This document shows positions 34,580 through 42,457 of a stretch of 64,000 nucleotides of DNA, one piece after another. The notes below the pieces were generated by a model that worked only from the letters and a program-made list of their open reading frames with translations, was not told the DNA's origin and did no database searches. Source of the DNA: Ilumatobacter sp963746265 (GTDB lineage: Bacteria > Actinomycetota > Acidimicrobiia > Acidimicrobiales > Ilumatobacteraceae); NCBI GenBank assembly GCA_963746265.1, contig CAVVAM010000005.1, positions 1 through 64,000 of the forward strand, given 5' to 3'. The position numbers and the translations under genes are program-made. Every line of letters begins with the position of its first letter. Position 1 is the stretch's first letter.

Positions 34580-34907
34580 TCAGTGCCGCTCCAGCCGGTT
34601 CGTGCCCCGGACGACACCGACCACGACGGGGACGGACAACGCGATCGGTCACGACGACGGGGCCGGTCGCAGGCGCCGGACTGGCGAGCACGACGAGTGC
34701 ACCCGCCACCGCCACCGTCCCAGCGATGAGCAAGCCGGTTCCGACGGCACGATGAGCACCGATCCAGCCCTCGGGCGTGGTCGTGTCGCGCGTCCACCCG
34801 CCGAGCGCGGAGTCGAGCGATCCGCTCCTGCCGAGCGCACCCACCACCACCAACCCGAGACCGATCAGCGCCAGGACGCCGGCGCCGGCCGTCTGCTCCG
34901 TGCTCAC
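34580..34907 (-). pseudogene. SdpI-family-like small membrane protein, frameshifted
   Basis: From GTG 34907 the frame gives a first helix ('AGVLALIGLGLVVVGALG'), then 'WTRDTTTPEGWIGAHRAVG', which matches the Arg-Thr-Pro...Trp-x-x-Ala-His-Arg motif of SdpI proteins, then a second helix ('LLIAGTVAVAGALVVLAS'). After 'GPVVVTD' the frame loses sense. Skipping one base near 34,644-34,650 continues into a third helix, 'IALSVPVVVGVVRGTNRLE', and a TGA at 34582-34580. The repaired product would be about 108 residues with three helices, the normal size. SdpI proteins are immunity or signalling proteins for a Bacillus killing factor, with many homologs of unknown role. A sequencing error is a real alternative. 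Confidence 0.6.
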
Positions 34908-34949
34908 CGGCCTCACGGTACCGACCGTCTGGGGTGGCACACTGCCGGA

Positions 34950-35750
34950 ATGGCCGAGCGAATCTCCGACGCCAGGGACGTGCGCCTCGCCGATTATCGC
35001 GAGCTGAAGGACAGCGCTGCCCGCCGCCGGATCGAGGGGGACGAGCTCTTCATCGCCGAGGGGCCGGTGGCGATCGAGCGACTGATCGCTTCGGGTCACA
35101 CGGTGCGGTCGGTCCTGTTGACCGACCGCAAACACGCCCGGATGAGCAGCTTGCTCGACGGAGTGGACGCGCCGGTCTACACCGTCGACTGCGAGCTGTT
35201 ACGTGACCTCGTCGGCTTCGATCTGCACCGGGGGGCCATCGCAGCCGCTGATCGCCGCCCACATCCGTCGCTCGAACAGCTGGCGGCGACGACCGGACGT
35301 ATCGCCGTGCTCGAGGGCCTCAACGATCCCGAGAACCTCGGGGCGATCGCTCGATCCGCCCGCGCGCTCGGCATCGAGGGCCTCGTTCTCGATCCGACCT
35401 GCATCGATCCGTACACACGTCGCACCGTACGCGTCAGCATGGGGGAGATCCTGTTCCTGCCCTCCTGTCGCATCCACCGCGAACACTGGCCGGGCGCGCT
35501 GGGAACGCTGCACGACGCCGGCTTCGAATCGTGGGCCCTGACCCCGAGCGACCACGGCACCGATGTCTGGACGATCGAGCCGCCGGCTCGTCTGGCGGTC
35601 CTGCTCGGCGCCGAGGGCCCGGGGCTCCGTCCGGCCACGATGGCCGCGGCGAGCCGACGCGTCCGGCTCCCCATCGACGCCGAAGTCGACTCGCTCAACG
35701 TCGCCGCGGCCGCAGCGATCGTGTTCGCCGTGATCGGGCGGACGCGATGA
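34950..35750 (+). CDS. SpoU/TrmH-family RNA 2'-O-methyltransferase
   Basis: 266 residues from ATG 34950; the frame is open much further upstream, but without similarity. The N-terminal substrate-binding domain (about 1-100) has 'GDELFIAEGPVAIERLI'. The SPOUT knot domain has motif 1 'LEGLNDPENLGAIARSARAL' (Asn-x-x-Asn/Gly-Ala), motif 2 'LAVLLGAEGPGL' and motif 3 'RLPIDAEVDSLNVAAAAAI'. It methylates the ribose of a nucleotide in rRNA or tRNA using S-adenosylmethionine; the exact target is not predictable. The gene is followed after ten bases by another methyltransferase gene. Confidence 0.93.
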   Translation: MAERISDARDVRLADYRELKDSAARRRIEGDELFIAEGPVAIERLIASGHTVRSVLLTDRKHARMSSLLDGVDAPVYTVDCELLRDLVGFDLHRGAIAAADRRPHPSLEQLAATTGRIAVLEGLNDPENLGAIARSARALGIEGLVLDPTCIDPYTRRTVRVSMGEILFLPSCRIHREHWPGALGTLHDAGFESWALTPSDHGTDVWTIEPPARLAVLLGAEGPGLRPATMAAASRRVRLPIDAEVDSLNVAAAAAIVFAVIGRTR

Positions 35751-35760
35751 TGAGGGCGAC

Positions 35761-36393
35761 GTGATCACCGAACTCCCCGACCACCCCGGAGCCAACGACC
35801 CCGAGCCCTTCGCCGGTCCCGATCATCCGATGCGCCAGCTCACGCGGGCTACTGCCCTCGGCGAGCCCTGGACCGCCGACGATGCACGGCGGGTCGCCGC
35901 GATCTTCGACGGGCTGGCGCCCGAATGGACGGAGCGCCACGTCGACCCGGTCAAGGCCGCGGTCGTGAACGACGCACTCGATCGCGGCGACCCACCGCTC
36001 GACGGCCGGTGGCTGGAGCTCGGCTCCGGCACCGGAGCCGGAACGAGACTGCTCCACGGACGCGGCGCCGAGCAGGTGTCGGTCGATCTGTCCCTCGGCA
36101 TGCTCGCCCACGCGCCCGACGGGCTCGCGCCGAAGGTCAGGGCCGACTCGTCGCGGCTCCCCTTCGCGGACGACCGCTTCGATGCGATCCTCATGATCAA
36201 CATGCTGCTGTTCCCCGACGAGATCGATCGCGTGCTGCGACCCGACGGCGCCGTCGTCTGGATCAACACGCTCGGCGACCAGACGCCGATCCACCTGCCG
36301 CCCGCTGACGTCGCACGAGCGCTACCGGGCAACTGGGCCGGCGTCGCGTCGCGGGCCGGAACCGGACTGTGGGCGGTGCTCCGCCGGGCCTGA
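35761..36393 (+). CDS. Class I SAM-dependent methyltransferase
   Basis: 210 residues from GTG 35761. The Rossmann-type SAM site is 'WLELGSGTGAGTRLL' (about residues 81-95), the acidic residue after strand 2 is in 'VSVDLSLGMLA', and strand 4 gives 'RFDAILMINMLLFPDE'. The first 60 residues ('RRVAAIFDGLAPEWTERH') resemble UbiE/arsenite-type methyltransferases. Substrate unknown. It follows the RNA methyltransferase gene closely on the same strand and precedes the AhpD-like gene by 28 bases, so the three are probably one transcription unit. Confidence 0.87.
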   Translation: MITELPDHPGANDPEPFAGPDHPMRQLTRATALGEPWTADDARRVAAIFDGLAPEWTERHVDPVKAAVVNDALDRGDPPLDGRWLELGSGTGAGTRLLHGRGAEQVSVDLSLGMLAHAPDGLAPKVRADSSRLPFADDRFDAILMINMLLFPDEIDRVLRPDGAVVWINTLGDQTPIHLPPADVARALPGNWAGVASRAGTGLWAVLRRA

Positions 36394-36421
36394 CGACCGG
36401 CGACCGCGCGAAGCTCGGGTC

Positions 36422-36991
36422 ATGAGCGACCGACCGATCTCCCGCTTCGACGTCCCCGACCTCGACGACCTACCCGACGACATCCGCGAGCAGATCCTCG
36501 CCGTCCAGGAGAAATCCGGGTTCGTGCCCAATGTGTTCCTGGCCTTCGCCAGGCGACCGGCCGAGTTCCGGGCCTTCTTCGCGTTCCACGACGCCTTGAT
36601 GGACAGCAGCGAGGGGCTCAGCAAGGCCGAGCGCGAACTCATCGTCGTCGCCACCTCGGCGGTGAACCACTGCCTCTACTGTGTGGTCGCCCACGGTGCG
36701 ATCCTGCGCATCCGCGCCAAGAACCCGCTCCTCGCCGACCAGGTCGCCACCAACACCGCCAAGGCCGACCTCACCGATCGCGAGCGACACATCGTCGACC
36801 ACGCCCTCAAGGTCGCGACCGATTCCGCCAACGTCACCGACGCCGACCTCGACGCGATGCGGGCCGCCGGCTTCACCGACGACGAGATCTGGGACATCGG
36901 CGCGATCACGGCGTTGTTCGCGCTGTCCAACCGCTATGCGAACTTCACGGGCATGCGCCCGAACGACGAGTTCTACGCGATGGCACGTTGA
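36422..36991 (+). CDS. AhpD-like/carboxymuconolactone-decarboxylase-family peroxidase-related protein
   Basis: 189 residues. All-helical CMD fold with the redox motif 'NHCLYCVVAHG': Cys84-x-x-Cys87 and His91, as in AhpD peroxidase partners. The N-terminal 'GFVPNVFLAFARRP' and the later 'IWDIGAITALFALSNRYANF' are typical of the 'peroxidase-related enzyme' subfamily of about 190 residues, which is longer than simple CMD domains. It probably uses the Cys pair to reduce peroxide or a disulfide. Same strand as the methyltransferase genes. The following 120 bases carry the start region of the LprG-like gene. Confidence 0.9.
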   Translation: MSDRPISRFDVPDLDDLPDDIREQILAVQEKSGFVPNVFLAFARRPAEFRAFFAFHDALMDSSEGLSKAERELIVVATSAVNHCLYCVVAHGAILRIRAKNPLLADQVATNTAKADLTDRERHIVDHALKVATDSANVTDADLDAMRAAGFTDDEIWDIGAITALFALSNRYANFTGMRPNDEFYAMAR

Positions 36992-37111
36992 CACTCCCGC
37001 CTCGTCGATGACCCTGGATTCGCGACCCGGAATAGGTTTCGAGAGGTCCCGGTTGCACAACTGTTACGTCGAATCCCTCCTCGAGCGATCGGTGTGGCAG
37101 GAGGACCGTTC

Positions 37112-37918
37112 ATGACCGACCGACGACGCACCGATCGTGCGTCACTGTTCGCCACCGGCGCGATCGCGCTCGCGGCCGTCGCGCTGATCGCGACGATCGT
37201 GATCGCGGTTCGCTCCGGCGACGACGCGTCGGCGACGGTGACGGCGGACGCCGTGGTCGTCGATCTCGACGACGGAGCGGTCGCCGACCCGGACGTCGAC
37301 GCGGCGGCGTTGCTGCAGTCGTCGGCCACGGCGATGGCGTCGGTCACCAGCGTCGAGTTCCGGCTCGAGCGCGACGGCGCACCGGTCTACATCGATCAGT
37401 TCGAGGAGATCGCGCTCGACGGGCTCCGTGGCCAGTTCACCGTACCGACCCGTGCCCAAGCCGAACTGACCGTCACCGTGAACGGCAACCTCCCCACGAA
37501 GATCGGGGCCGTCGCGATCGACAGCGAGGTCTGGATCTCCAATCCGGTCACCGGTGACTTCGAAACGTTGCCCGCCGGCTACGACATCGACCCGTCGCGA
37601 TTCTTCGACCCCGAGAACGGCTGGCAGCCGCTGATCGCCAACCTCCGCGACGTCGAACTCGTCGGGATCGACGATCGCGGCGGCGACCGTTACCACGTGC
37701 GCGGCATCGCCGGCGCCGAAGACGTCCGCAACATCACCGTCGACCTCGTCCGTGACCAGGACGTGCCGGTCGACTTCTGGATCCATCCGACGACGTCACT
37801 GGTGACCGCCGCCGAGTTCACCACGGCGATCGACGGCGTCGACGCCGAGTGGATGCTCGAATTCGACCGCTACGGCGAGAGCTTCACGATCGAACCTCCG
37901 GAGAACGTCCGTGGTTGA
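37112..37918 (+). CDS. LppX/LprG-like extracytoplasmic lipid-binding protein with a membrane anchor
   Basis: 268 residues from ATG 37112, which has CAGGAGG eight bases upstream (GTG 37094 is less likely). A single N-terminal helix (about 12-34) anchors it; unlike mycobacterial LprG there is no Cys lipobox, so it is a signal-anchor form. The outside domain (about 50-268) follows the LppX_LprAFG plan of alternating helix and half-barrel ('LLQSSATAMASVTSVEFRLE', 'GDFETLPAGYDIDPSRFFD', 'VPVDFWIHPTTSLVTAAEF'). LprG carries triacylated lipids to the cell surface with the MFS protein P55. The next gene encodes a P55-like transporter and overlaps this one by eight bases, giving the same gene pair. 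Confidence 0.85.
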   Translation: MTDRRRTDRASLFATGAIALAAVALIATIVIAVRSGDDASATVTADAVVVDLDDGAVADPDVDAAALLQSSATAMASVTSVEFRLERDGAPVYIDQFEEIALDGLRGQFTVPTRAQAELTVTVNGNLPTKIGAVAIDSEVWISNPVTGDFETLPAGYDIDPSRFFDPENGWQPLIANLRDVELVGIDDRGGDRYHVRGIAGAEDVRNITVDLVRDQDVPVDFWIHPTTSLVTAAEFTTAIDGVDAEWMLEFDRYGESFTIEPPENVRG

Positions 37919-40277
37919 CACGAGCGACATGCCGACGCTCCCGGCCGGGCGACGACGTGCGTCGCCGGCCGCGATCCTGGCCGTCGTCGGGTTCAGCGTG
38001 TTCGTCGCGGCCGACGACCTGACCGTGGTGTCGACGATGCTGCGGCCGATCATCGGCGACCTCGGACTCGTCCTGCCCGACGGGCTCGACGACGCCGCCT
38101 GGATCGTCAACGCCTACCTGATCGCGTTCGTCGCGGTCATGCCGATCGCCGGACGGGTCAGTGACGTCCTCGGCCGTCGTCGCACCTTCGTCGGCGCCTA
38201 TCTGCTGTTCCTGATCGGCACGATCCTGATCCCGCTGTCGGTCGAGCTCGACTCGGCGTTCGGCTGGTTCCTCACCGGGCGCGTCATGACCGCGATCGGT
38301 GGCGGTGCCATGGTGCCGGTCGCGCTCGCCGTGGTCGGCGACGTGTACCCCGAGGGGAAGCGGGCCCGGGCGCTCGGCACCCTCGGAGCGATCGAGACGA
38401 TGGGGTGGGTCTGGGGTCCGCTGTACGGCGCAATGCTCGTGCGGTTCCTGTCGTGGCAGTGGCAGTTCTGGCTCAACATCCCGTTCGCCGTGGCCGGCCT
38501 CGCCGCCTCCTGGTGGGCACTCGAGGGCCATGACCGACCTGATGCACAGCGCCGCATCGACTGGCTCGGCGCTGCGCTCCTCACGATCACGCTCGTCAGC
38601 CTCAACGTCGCGCTGCTCGGATCGGCCGAGATCCAGAGCGTCAACGGTCTGTCCGAACTGACCGGCGAGGGCACCGACTGGCGGTTCCTCTATGCCGTGG
38701 CGCTCGTGGCCGGCGCCGGCTTCGTCGTGCAGCAGCGGCGGAGCACGGACCCGCTGTTCGACCCGCGCCTGTTCCGGGGTCGCAACCTGCTGGTTGCCTT
38801 GTTCGTCAACTTCGTGGTCGGTGCCGCCCTCGTGATCGCCATGGTCGACGTGCCCTTGTTCATCAACTCGGTCGAGATCGACCTCGAACGATCCGCCGTG
38901 GTCGCCGGTGCGATCCTGTCGGCACTCACCGCAGCGATGGCGATCATGTCGTACGTGGGCGGGCGCCTCACCGAGAGCTGGTGGTATCGGCCCCCGGTGC
39001 TGGTCGGCCTCACGATGTCGACCGCCAGCTACGCCTGGATGGGTGCGACCTGGACCGCCGACACGTCGTACCCGGTGTTCGCCGTCCAGCTCGCATTGCT
39101 GGGCGGTGGCTTCGGTCTGACCGTGGCCCCCACCACCAGCGCGGTGGTCGACGCCGCTCCGGCCGACCAGCGCGGCGCGGCGGCCTCGGTCGTGATGGTC
39201 GTCCGCCTCATGGGGTTCAGCGTCGGGCTCTCCGCGCTGACCGCTTGGGGCCTCGCCCGCTTCAACGCACTCCGCTCGACCATCGATCTGCCCGCCATCA
39301 CCGACCCCGGTTTCGAGGCCGCGGTCACCGAGGCCCAGGCAACCCTGACCGCCCAAGCGATCGCCGAGACGTTCACCGCCGCTGCGGTCGTCATCGGCGC
39401 CGGCCTGCTCGCAACCACCGCCATGCGGCGGACTGGAGACACGACCATGAGCACCCCGCTCGATCACACCGACGAGGCGGCCGCCGACCCGATGCCGGTC
39501 GGCGCCCCACCACCCGACGCACCACCGGTCGACTCGGCGGTCGACGGCGACGCCGGATCGGCGCCCTCCGAGATGCCGGTGCTCGTCCCCACCGGTGCCC
39601 ACGACGGCGCGGTCGCCGCGCTGGCCAGACGGATGAACGTGATGATCGGGGTGCTGGCGCTGCTCCTCGTCGGTGCGTTCGCCGTCATCGCGCTGATGAC
39701 CGCGCGGGTCGCCGAGGCCCGCGACGACGCTGCGGCCGCCCGCGCCGCGCTGGAATCGACCGAAGCCGACCTCGCCAGAGTCGAGGCCGGTGCTGCGCTG
39801 TACGCCTCCCAGATCACCGGCTTCCAGGAGCAACTGGTGGCGCTCGAACCGCAGGTGTCCGCCGGAGTCGACGAAGCCATCACGGGTCTGCGCGAGTTCG
39901 GCGATTCGACGATCGCGTTCGACGTCAACATCGACGAGGTCATTCCCATCAAGACCGACATCGTCATCGACCGCGTCGTCGAGGTGCCCATCAAGACGAC
40001 GATTCCGATCAAGGAATCGTTCGACACGACGATTCGCGTGAGCACCCCGTTCGGTTCGATCCCGCTCGACGTCACCGTACCGGTCGACGTCGACGTCCCG
40101 GTCGATCTCGTCGTCGAGATCCCGATCAACGAGAGCGTCGAGATCGACGAGGAGTTCCCCGTTCAGCTCGACGTGCCGATCGCGATCGAGGTGCGCGAAA
40201 CGGAGCTCGCGAACCTCACCGATTCGTTGGCGGCGGGCCTCGAGTCGCTCCAAGACGTGCTCACCGGTCTGGGTTGA
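37911..40277 (+). CDS. P55-like MFS (DHA2) transporter fused to an extracytoplasmic coiled-coil/beta-repeat region
   Basis: 788 residues from GTG 37911. Residues 1-510 are a 14-helix DHA2 transporter ('FVAADDLTVVSTMLRPIIGD', 'AGRVSDVLGRRRTFVGAYLL', 'AIGGGAMVPVALAVVGDVYP'), like P55, the partner of LprG in lipid or drug export. Without a stop the frame goes on: an Asp/Pro-rich linker (513-570), a further membrane helix (about 575-600), a coiled coil (605-650) and an outside region (about 655-750) of short alternating strands such as 'VVEVPIKTTIPIKESFDTTI', 'VPVDVDVPVDLVVEIPINES' and 'FPVQLDVPIAIEV'. An internal ATG at 39447 could also start a separate 276-residue protein. I know no described family for the tail. 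Upstream overlap with the LprG-like gene couples the two. Confidence 0.85.
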   Translation: MVDTSDMPTLPAGRRRASPAAILAVVGFSVFVAADDLTVVSTMLRPIIGDLGLVLPDGLDDAAWIVNAYLIAFVAVMPIAGRVSDVLGRRRTFVGAYLLFLIGTILIPLSVELDSAFGWFLTGRVMTAIGGGAMVPVALAVVGDVYPEGKRARALGTLGAIETMGWVWGPLYGAMLVRFLSWQWQFWLNIPFAVAGLAASWWALEGHDRPDAQRRIDWLGAALLTITLVSLNVALLGSAEIQSVNGLSELTGEGTDWRFLYAVALVAGAGFVVQQRRSTDPLFDPRLFRGRNLLVALFVNFVVGAALVIAMVDVPLFINSVEIDLERSAVVAGAILSALTAAMAIMSYVGGRLTESWWYRPPVLVGLTMSTASYAWMGATWTADTSYPVFAVQLALLGGGFGLTVAPTTSAVVDAAPADQRGAAASVVMVVRLMGFSVGLSALTAWGLARFNALRSTIDLPAITDPGFEAAVTEAQATLTAQAIAETFTAAAVVIGAGLLATTAMRRTGDTTMSTPLDHTDEAAADPMPVGAPPPDAPPVDSAVDGDAGSAPSEMPVLVPTGAHDGAVAALARRMNVMIGVLALLLVGAFAVIALMTARVAEARDDAAAARAALESTEADLARVEAGAALYASQITGFQEQLVALEPQVSAGVDEAITGLREFGDSTIAFDVNIDEVIPIKTDIVIDRVVEVPIKTTIPIKESFDTTIRVSTPFGSIPLDVTVPVDVDVPVDLVVEIPINESVEIDEEFPVQLDVPIAIEVRETELANLTDSLAAGLESLQDVLTGLG

Positions 40278-40342
40278 TCGGCAGGCCGCGATGCCGACGC
40301 CCGAGCGCAGCGTCCGACCGACCGCACGCAGCAGCCGGGACG

Positions 40343-40380
40343 CGACGGCACCCGGCGGGACGTCGCGCCGGGTGCCGTCG
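40343..40380. terminator. Long hairpin after the transporter fusion gene
   Basis: CGACGGCACCCGGCG pairs perfectly with CGCCGGGTGCCGTCG (15 bp) around an 8-base loop. It lies 65 bases after the stop of the fusion gene and 40 bases before the end of the convergent small ORF, so it can terminate both. No T-run, as is usual in actinobacteria. Confidence 0.75.
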
Positions 40381-40420
40381 GAGGGTGTCGAGTGACTGTG
40401 GAGGCCGTCGTGGCCGATGC

Positions 40421-40582
40421 TCAGCGGAGTCCGCTGAGCGTGGTGTGCATGTCGTTGCGGGCGGTATCGAGCGCGACGCGGGCCGCGGCCAGCTCGGGGA
40501 GACTGCCGGCAGTGCGAGCGTCGTCACGGCGGCGCCAGGCTGCCAGCAGCTGTTGGAAGGTGGAGTTCTGGTGTGCGGTCAT
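40421..40582 (-). CDS. Small helical hypothetical protein (53 aa)
   Basis: ATG 40582; the frame is open to 40630, but the region from 'MTAHQNSTFQQLLAAWRRR' on reads best as protein. It is predicted to be two amphipathic helices with a mixed charge pattern ('AAARVALDTARNDMHTTLSG'). No known domain. Transcribed divergently from the Lrp-type regulator gene with 129 bases between them, and terminated by the hairpin at 40,343. Codon use matches neighbouring genes, which supports it being real. Confidence 0.55.
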   Translation of the reverse strand: MTAHQNSTFQQLLAAWRRRDDARTAGSLPELAAARVALDTARNDMHTTLSGLR

Positions 40583-40658
40583 GGTGATCAGGGTATGAAT
40601 CGCGCCGCTTCCGCCCAATTGCCGAACCAAGTTTGTCCCCCTCGTTTCCGCTGAGATG

Positions 40659-40704
40659 CCGTGGAATCCACGGCCACATGATTCGAAACCTTCGAAAGTA
40701 CAAT
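40659..40704 (+). promoter_or_regulatory. Candidate operator and -10 of the Lrp-type gene
   Basis: A perfect CCGTGG-AAT-CCACGG palindrome (40659-40673) is followed by two TTCGAAA blocks spaced nine bases apart (40682-40688, 40691-40697) and a TACAAT -10-like hexamer (40699-40704), just before the ATG at 40712. Lrp-type regulators often control their own gene through such dyads. Inference only. Confidence 0.35.
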
Positions 40705-40711
40705 CGAGGTC

Positions 40712-41215
40712 ATGATCGACCTGGATGACATCAACATCGAGTTGCTCGACCTGCTGCAGCAGGACGGTCGGATGTCGTACCGGGAGCTCGGCGAACGAGT
40801 CGGTCTGAGCGCACCCGCCGTGACCGAACGGGTCCGCCGGCTCGAGGAGATGGGCGTCATCAAGGGCTACCGGGCCGTCGTCGACTACGAGGCACTCGGC
40901 TTTCCGCTGCTCTGCGTGATCCGTCTCAACTCACCGCGAGGTGCCAGCGGCGTCGATGACGTCGTCGCGAACATCCCGGAGGTGATCGAATCGAACCGCG
41001 TGACCGGATCGGAGTCGCACGTCATCCGGGCCCGCGCCCGCAGTACCAGCCACCTCGAAGACCTGCTGCACGAGCTCTGGTCGTACGGCGACTCGAACAC
41101 CAACATCGTGACCAGCTCGCCGGTGCCGCGCCGTCCGATGCACCTCCGGCGCGCCCTCGACCGCAACTCCACGCCGCTGCGGCGAGCGCTCGCGCGGCGA
41201 GCCGGCATCGCCTGA
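40712..41215 (+). CDS. Lrp/AsnC-family transcription regulator
   Basis: 167 residues. The N-terminal helix-turn-helix covers residues 5-60 ('INIELLDLLQQDGRMSYREL', 'VGLSAPAVTERVRRLEEMGV'), followed by the hinge 'IKGYRAVVDYEALGFPLLCV' and an alpha/beta RAM domain (about 70-140) that normally binds amino acids and assembles dimers into octamers. The C-terminal 25 residues are Arg-rich, longer than in most Lrp proteins. It may control nearby amino-acid or pyrimidine genes; the ABC importer operon is convergent with it across a shared terminator. Confidence 0.93.
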   Translation: MIDLDDINIELLDLLQQDGRMSYRELGERVGLSAPAVTERVRRLEEMGVIKGYRAVVDYEALGFPLLCVIRLNSPRGASGVDDVVANIPEVIESNRVTGSESHVIRARARSTSHLEDLLHELWSYGDSNTNIVTSSPVPRRPMHLRRALDRNSTPLRRALARRAGIA

Positions 41216-41267
41216 CGCCGGCGTCTCGATCGAAGGCCGAACACGATCGACAGCCGGCCCGACGCAG

Positions 41268-41295
41268 TCGGCGGGCCGGCGAACCGGCCCGCCGA
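41268..41295. terminator. Bidirectional terminator between convergent genes
   Basis: TCGGCGGGCCGG and CCGGCCCGCCGA form a perfect 12-bp stem with a CGAA loop. It lies between the 3' ends of the Lrp-type gene (plus) and the ABC binding-protein gene (minus) and can serve both. Confidence 0.8.
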
Positions 41296-41308
41296 CGGTT
41301 CCGACGTG

Positions 41309-42457
41309 TCAGTTGCCACCCTCGTTCAGGGTGACCTCGATCGACGCGTAGTCGGCACCGGACGCATCGAAGTCGCCGCCGAGCAGCGCCAGCGCCTCGT
41401 CGACGATGTCGTTGGTGAACGCACCCTGGTCGGGCTCGACGGTGAGCACCGTCGAGCCTTCCAGGTTCGGCGTGTTCAGGCTCAGCTCGACGGTCTGATC
41501 CCAGTCCGCCTGGTTCATGCGACCAACGGCGTCACCCGTCGCCGGCCAGATGAGCTTGTTGACCTCGTTCATCTGCCAGAGCTGGTGGCTGGCGCCGAGT
41601 TGCGGTCCGGCCGCGATCACGATGTCGGTGCACTCCTGCACGTTGTCGCGGCAGTACGCCCAACCCTGGAGCGACGCCGCCACGAAGCGAACCGCAGCGT
41701 CGCGGTACGCGGCGTCGTCGGCCAGCCGGCCGGCATCGGCCCAGACCGCATCCTGCAGCATGCCGACGCCTTCGTCGGTGTAGTTGATGACGTTGAAGTC
41801 CTCCGGCCGGTACAGCTCACCGGTGTCGGGGTCGAGCGTCTCGAGCACCTGGGCGTACTCGTTGTAGGTCATCGCCTCGGCAGCGTCGATGCTGCCGTCG
41901 AGCAGCGCGACCATGTCGAACTGCTGACCGACGAGTTCGACGTCGGTCGCGGGGTCGAGACCTGCTTGCCCGAGGGCGGCGAACACTTCGTACTCGTTGC
42001 CGAAGCCCCAGTTGCCGATCTTCTTGCCGGCGAAATCGGCGGGAGAGGTGATGCCGGCGTCGGCGAACGACACCTGGAGCGTGCCGGACCGGCCGAAGAC
42101 CTGTGCGATGTTCACGATGTCGGCACCGGCTTCGCGGCTGGCGAGCGCCTTGGAGACCCACGAGATCGCGAAGTCGACGTCACCGTTGGCGAGCTGCGTC
42201 TGCGGCACGATCTCGACACCACCTTCCACGATGGTCACGTCGAGGCACTGGTCGGCGTAGAAGCCCTCGGCGTCAGCGGCGTAGTAGCCGGCGAACTGCG
42301 CCTGGGTGAACCATTGGAGCTGCAAGCTGACCTCGTCGGGCGTCTCACAGTCGCCGCCGGCGGCGTCGTCGTCGTCGCCGCCGCACGCAGCGGCGATCAT
42401 CGACAGCGCCGCCAGGGCGGCAACCGCCTTGTACATCCTGTGTGTTCTCATGTTCAT
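41309..42457 (-). CDS. ABC transporter substrate-binding lipoprotein (NMT1/THI5-like)
   Basis: 382 residues from ATG 42457. The lipoprotein signal ends 'MIAAACGG' (lipidated Cys at about residue 25). The mature protein starts 'VSLQLQWFTQAQFAGYYAAD', the signature of NMT1/THI5-like binders of pyrimidines, riboflavin or thiamine precursors; 'GWGFGNEYEVF'-like Gly/aromatic positions and 'MTYNEYAQVLE' follow. It catches the substrate outside and hands it to the two permeases. Last gene of an operon whose members overlap by a few bases (ATG of this gene shares bases with the stop of the permease gene). With hydantoinase genes downstream, a pyrimidine or hydantoin ligand is plausible. No thiamine riboswitch is visible. 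Confidence 0.92.
   Translation of the reverse strand: MNMRTHRMYKAVAALAALSMIAAACGGDDDDAAGGDCETPDEVSLQLQWFTQAQFAGYYAADAEGFYADQCLDVTIVEGGVEIVPQTQLANGDVDFAISWVSKALASREAGADIVNIAQVFGRSGTLQVSFADAGITSPADFAGKKIGNWGFGNEYEVFAALGQAGLDPATDVELVGQQFDMVALLDGSIDAAEAMTYNEYAQVLETLDPDTGELYRPEDFNVINYTDEGVGMLQDAVWADAGRLADDAAYRDAAVRFVAASLQGWAYCRDNVQECTDIVIAAGPQLGASHQLWQMNEVNKLIWPATGDAVGRMNQADWDQTVELSLNTPNLEGSTVLTVEPDQGAFTNDIVDEALALLGGDFDASGADYASIEVTLNEGGN

Noticed and set aside
37884..40253. Minus-strand open frame of 789 codons opposite the MFS fusion gene
   Set aside because: Asp/Arg/Gly/His low-complexity antisense reading; the plus strand encodes a clear transporter.
40421..41215. Toxin-antitoxin pair formed by the 53-residue ORF and the Lrp-type gene
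   Set aside because: The genes are divergent, the regulator is a full Lrp/AsnC protein with a ligand domain, and the small protein has no toxin features.
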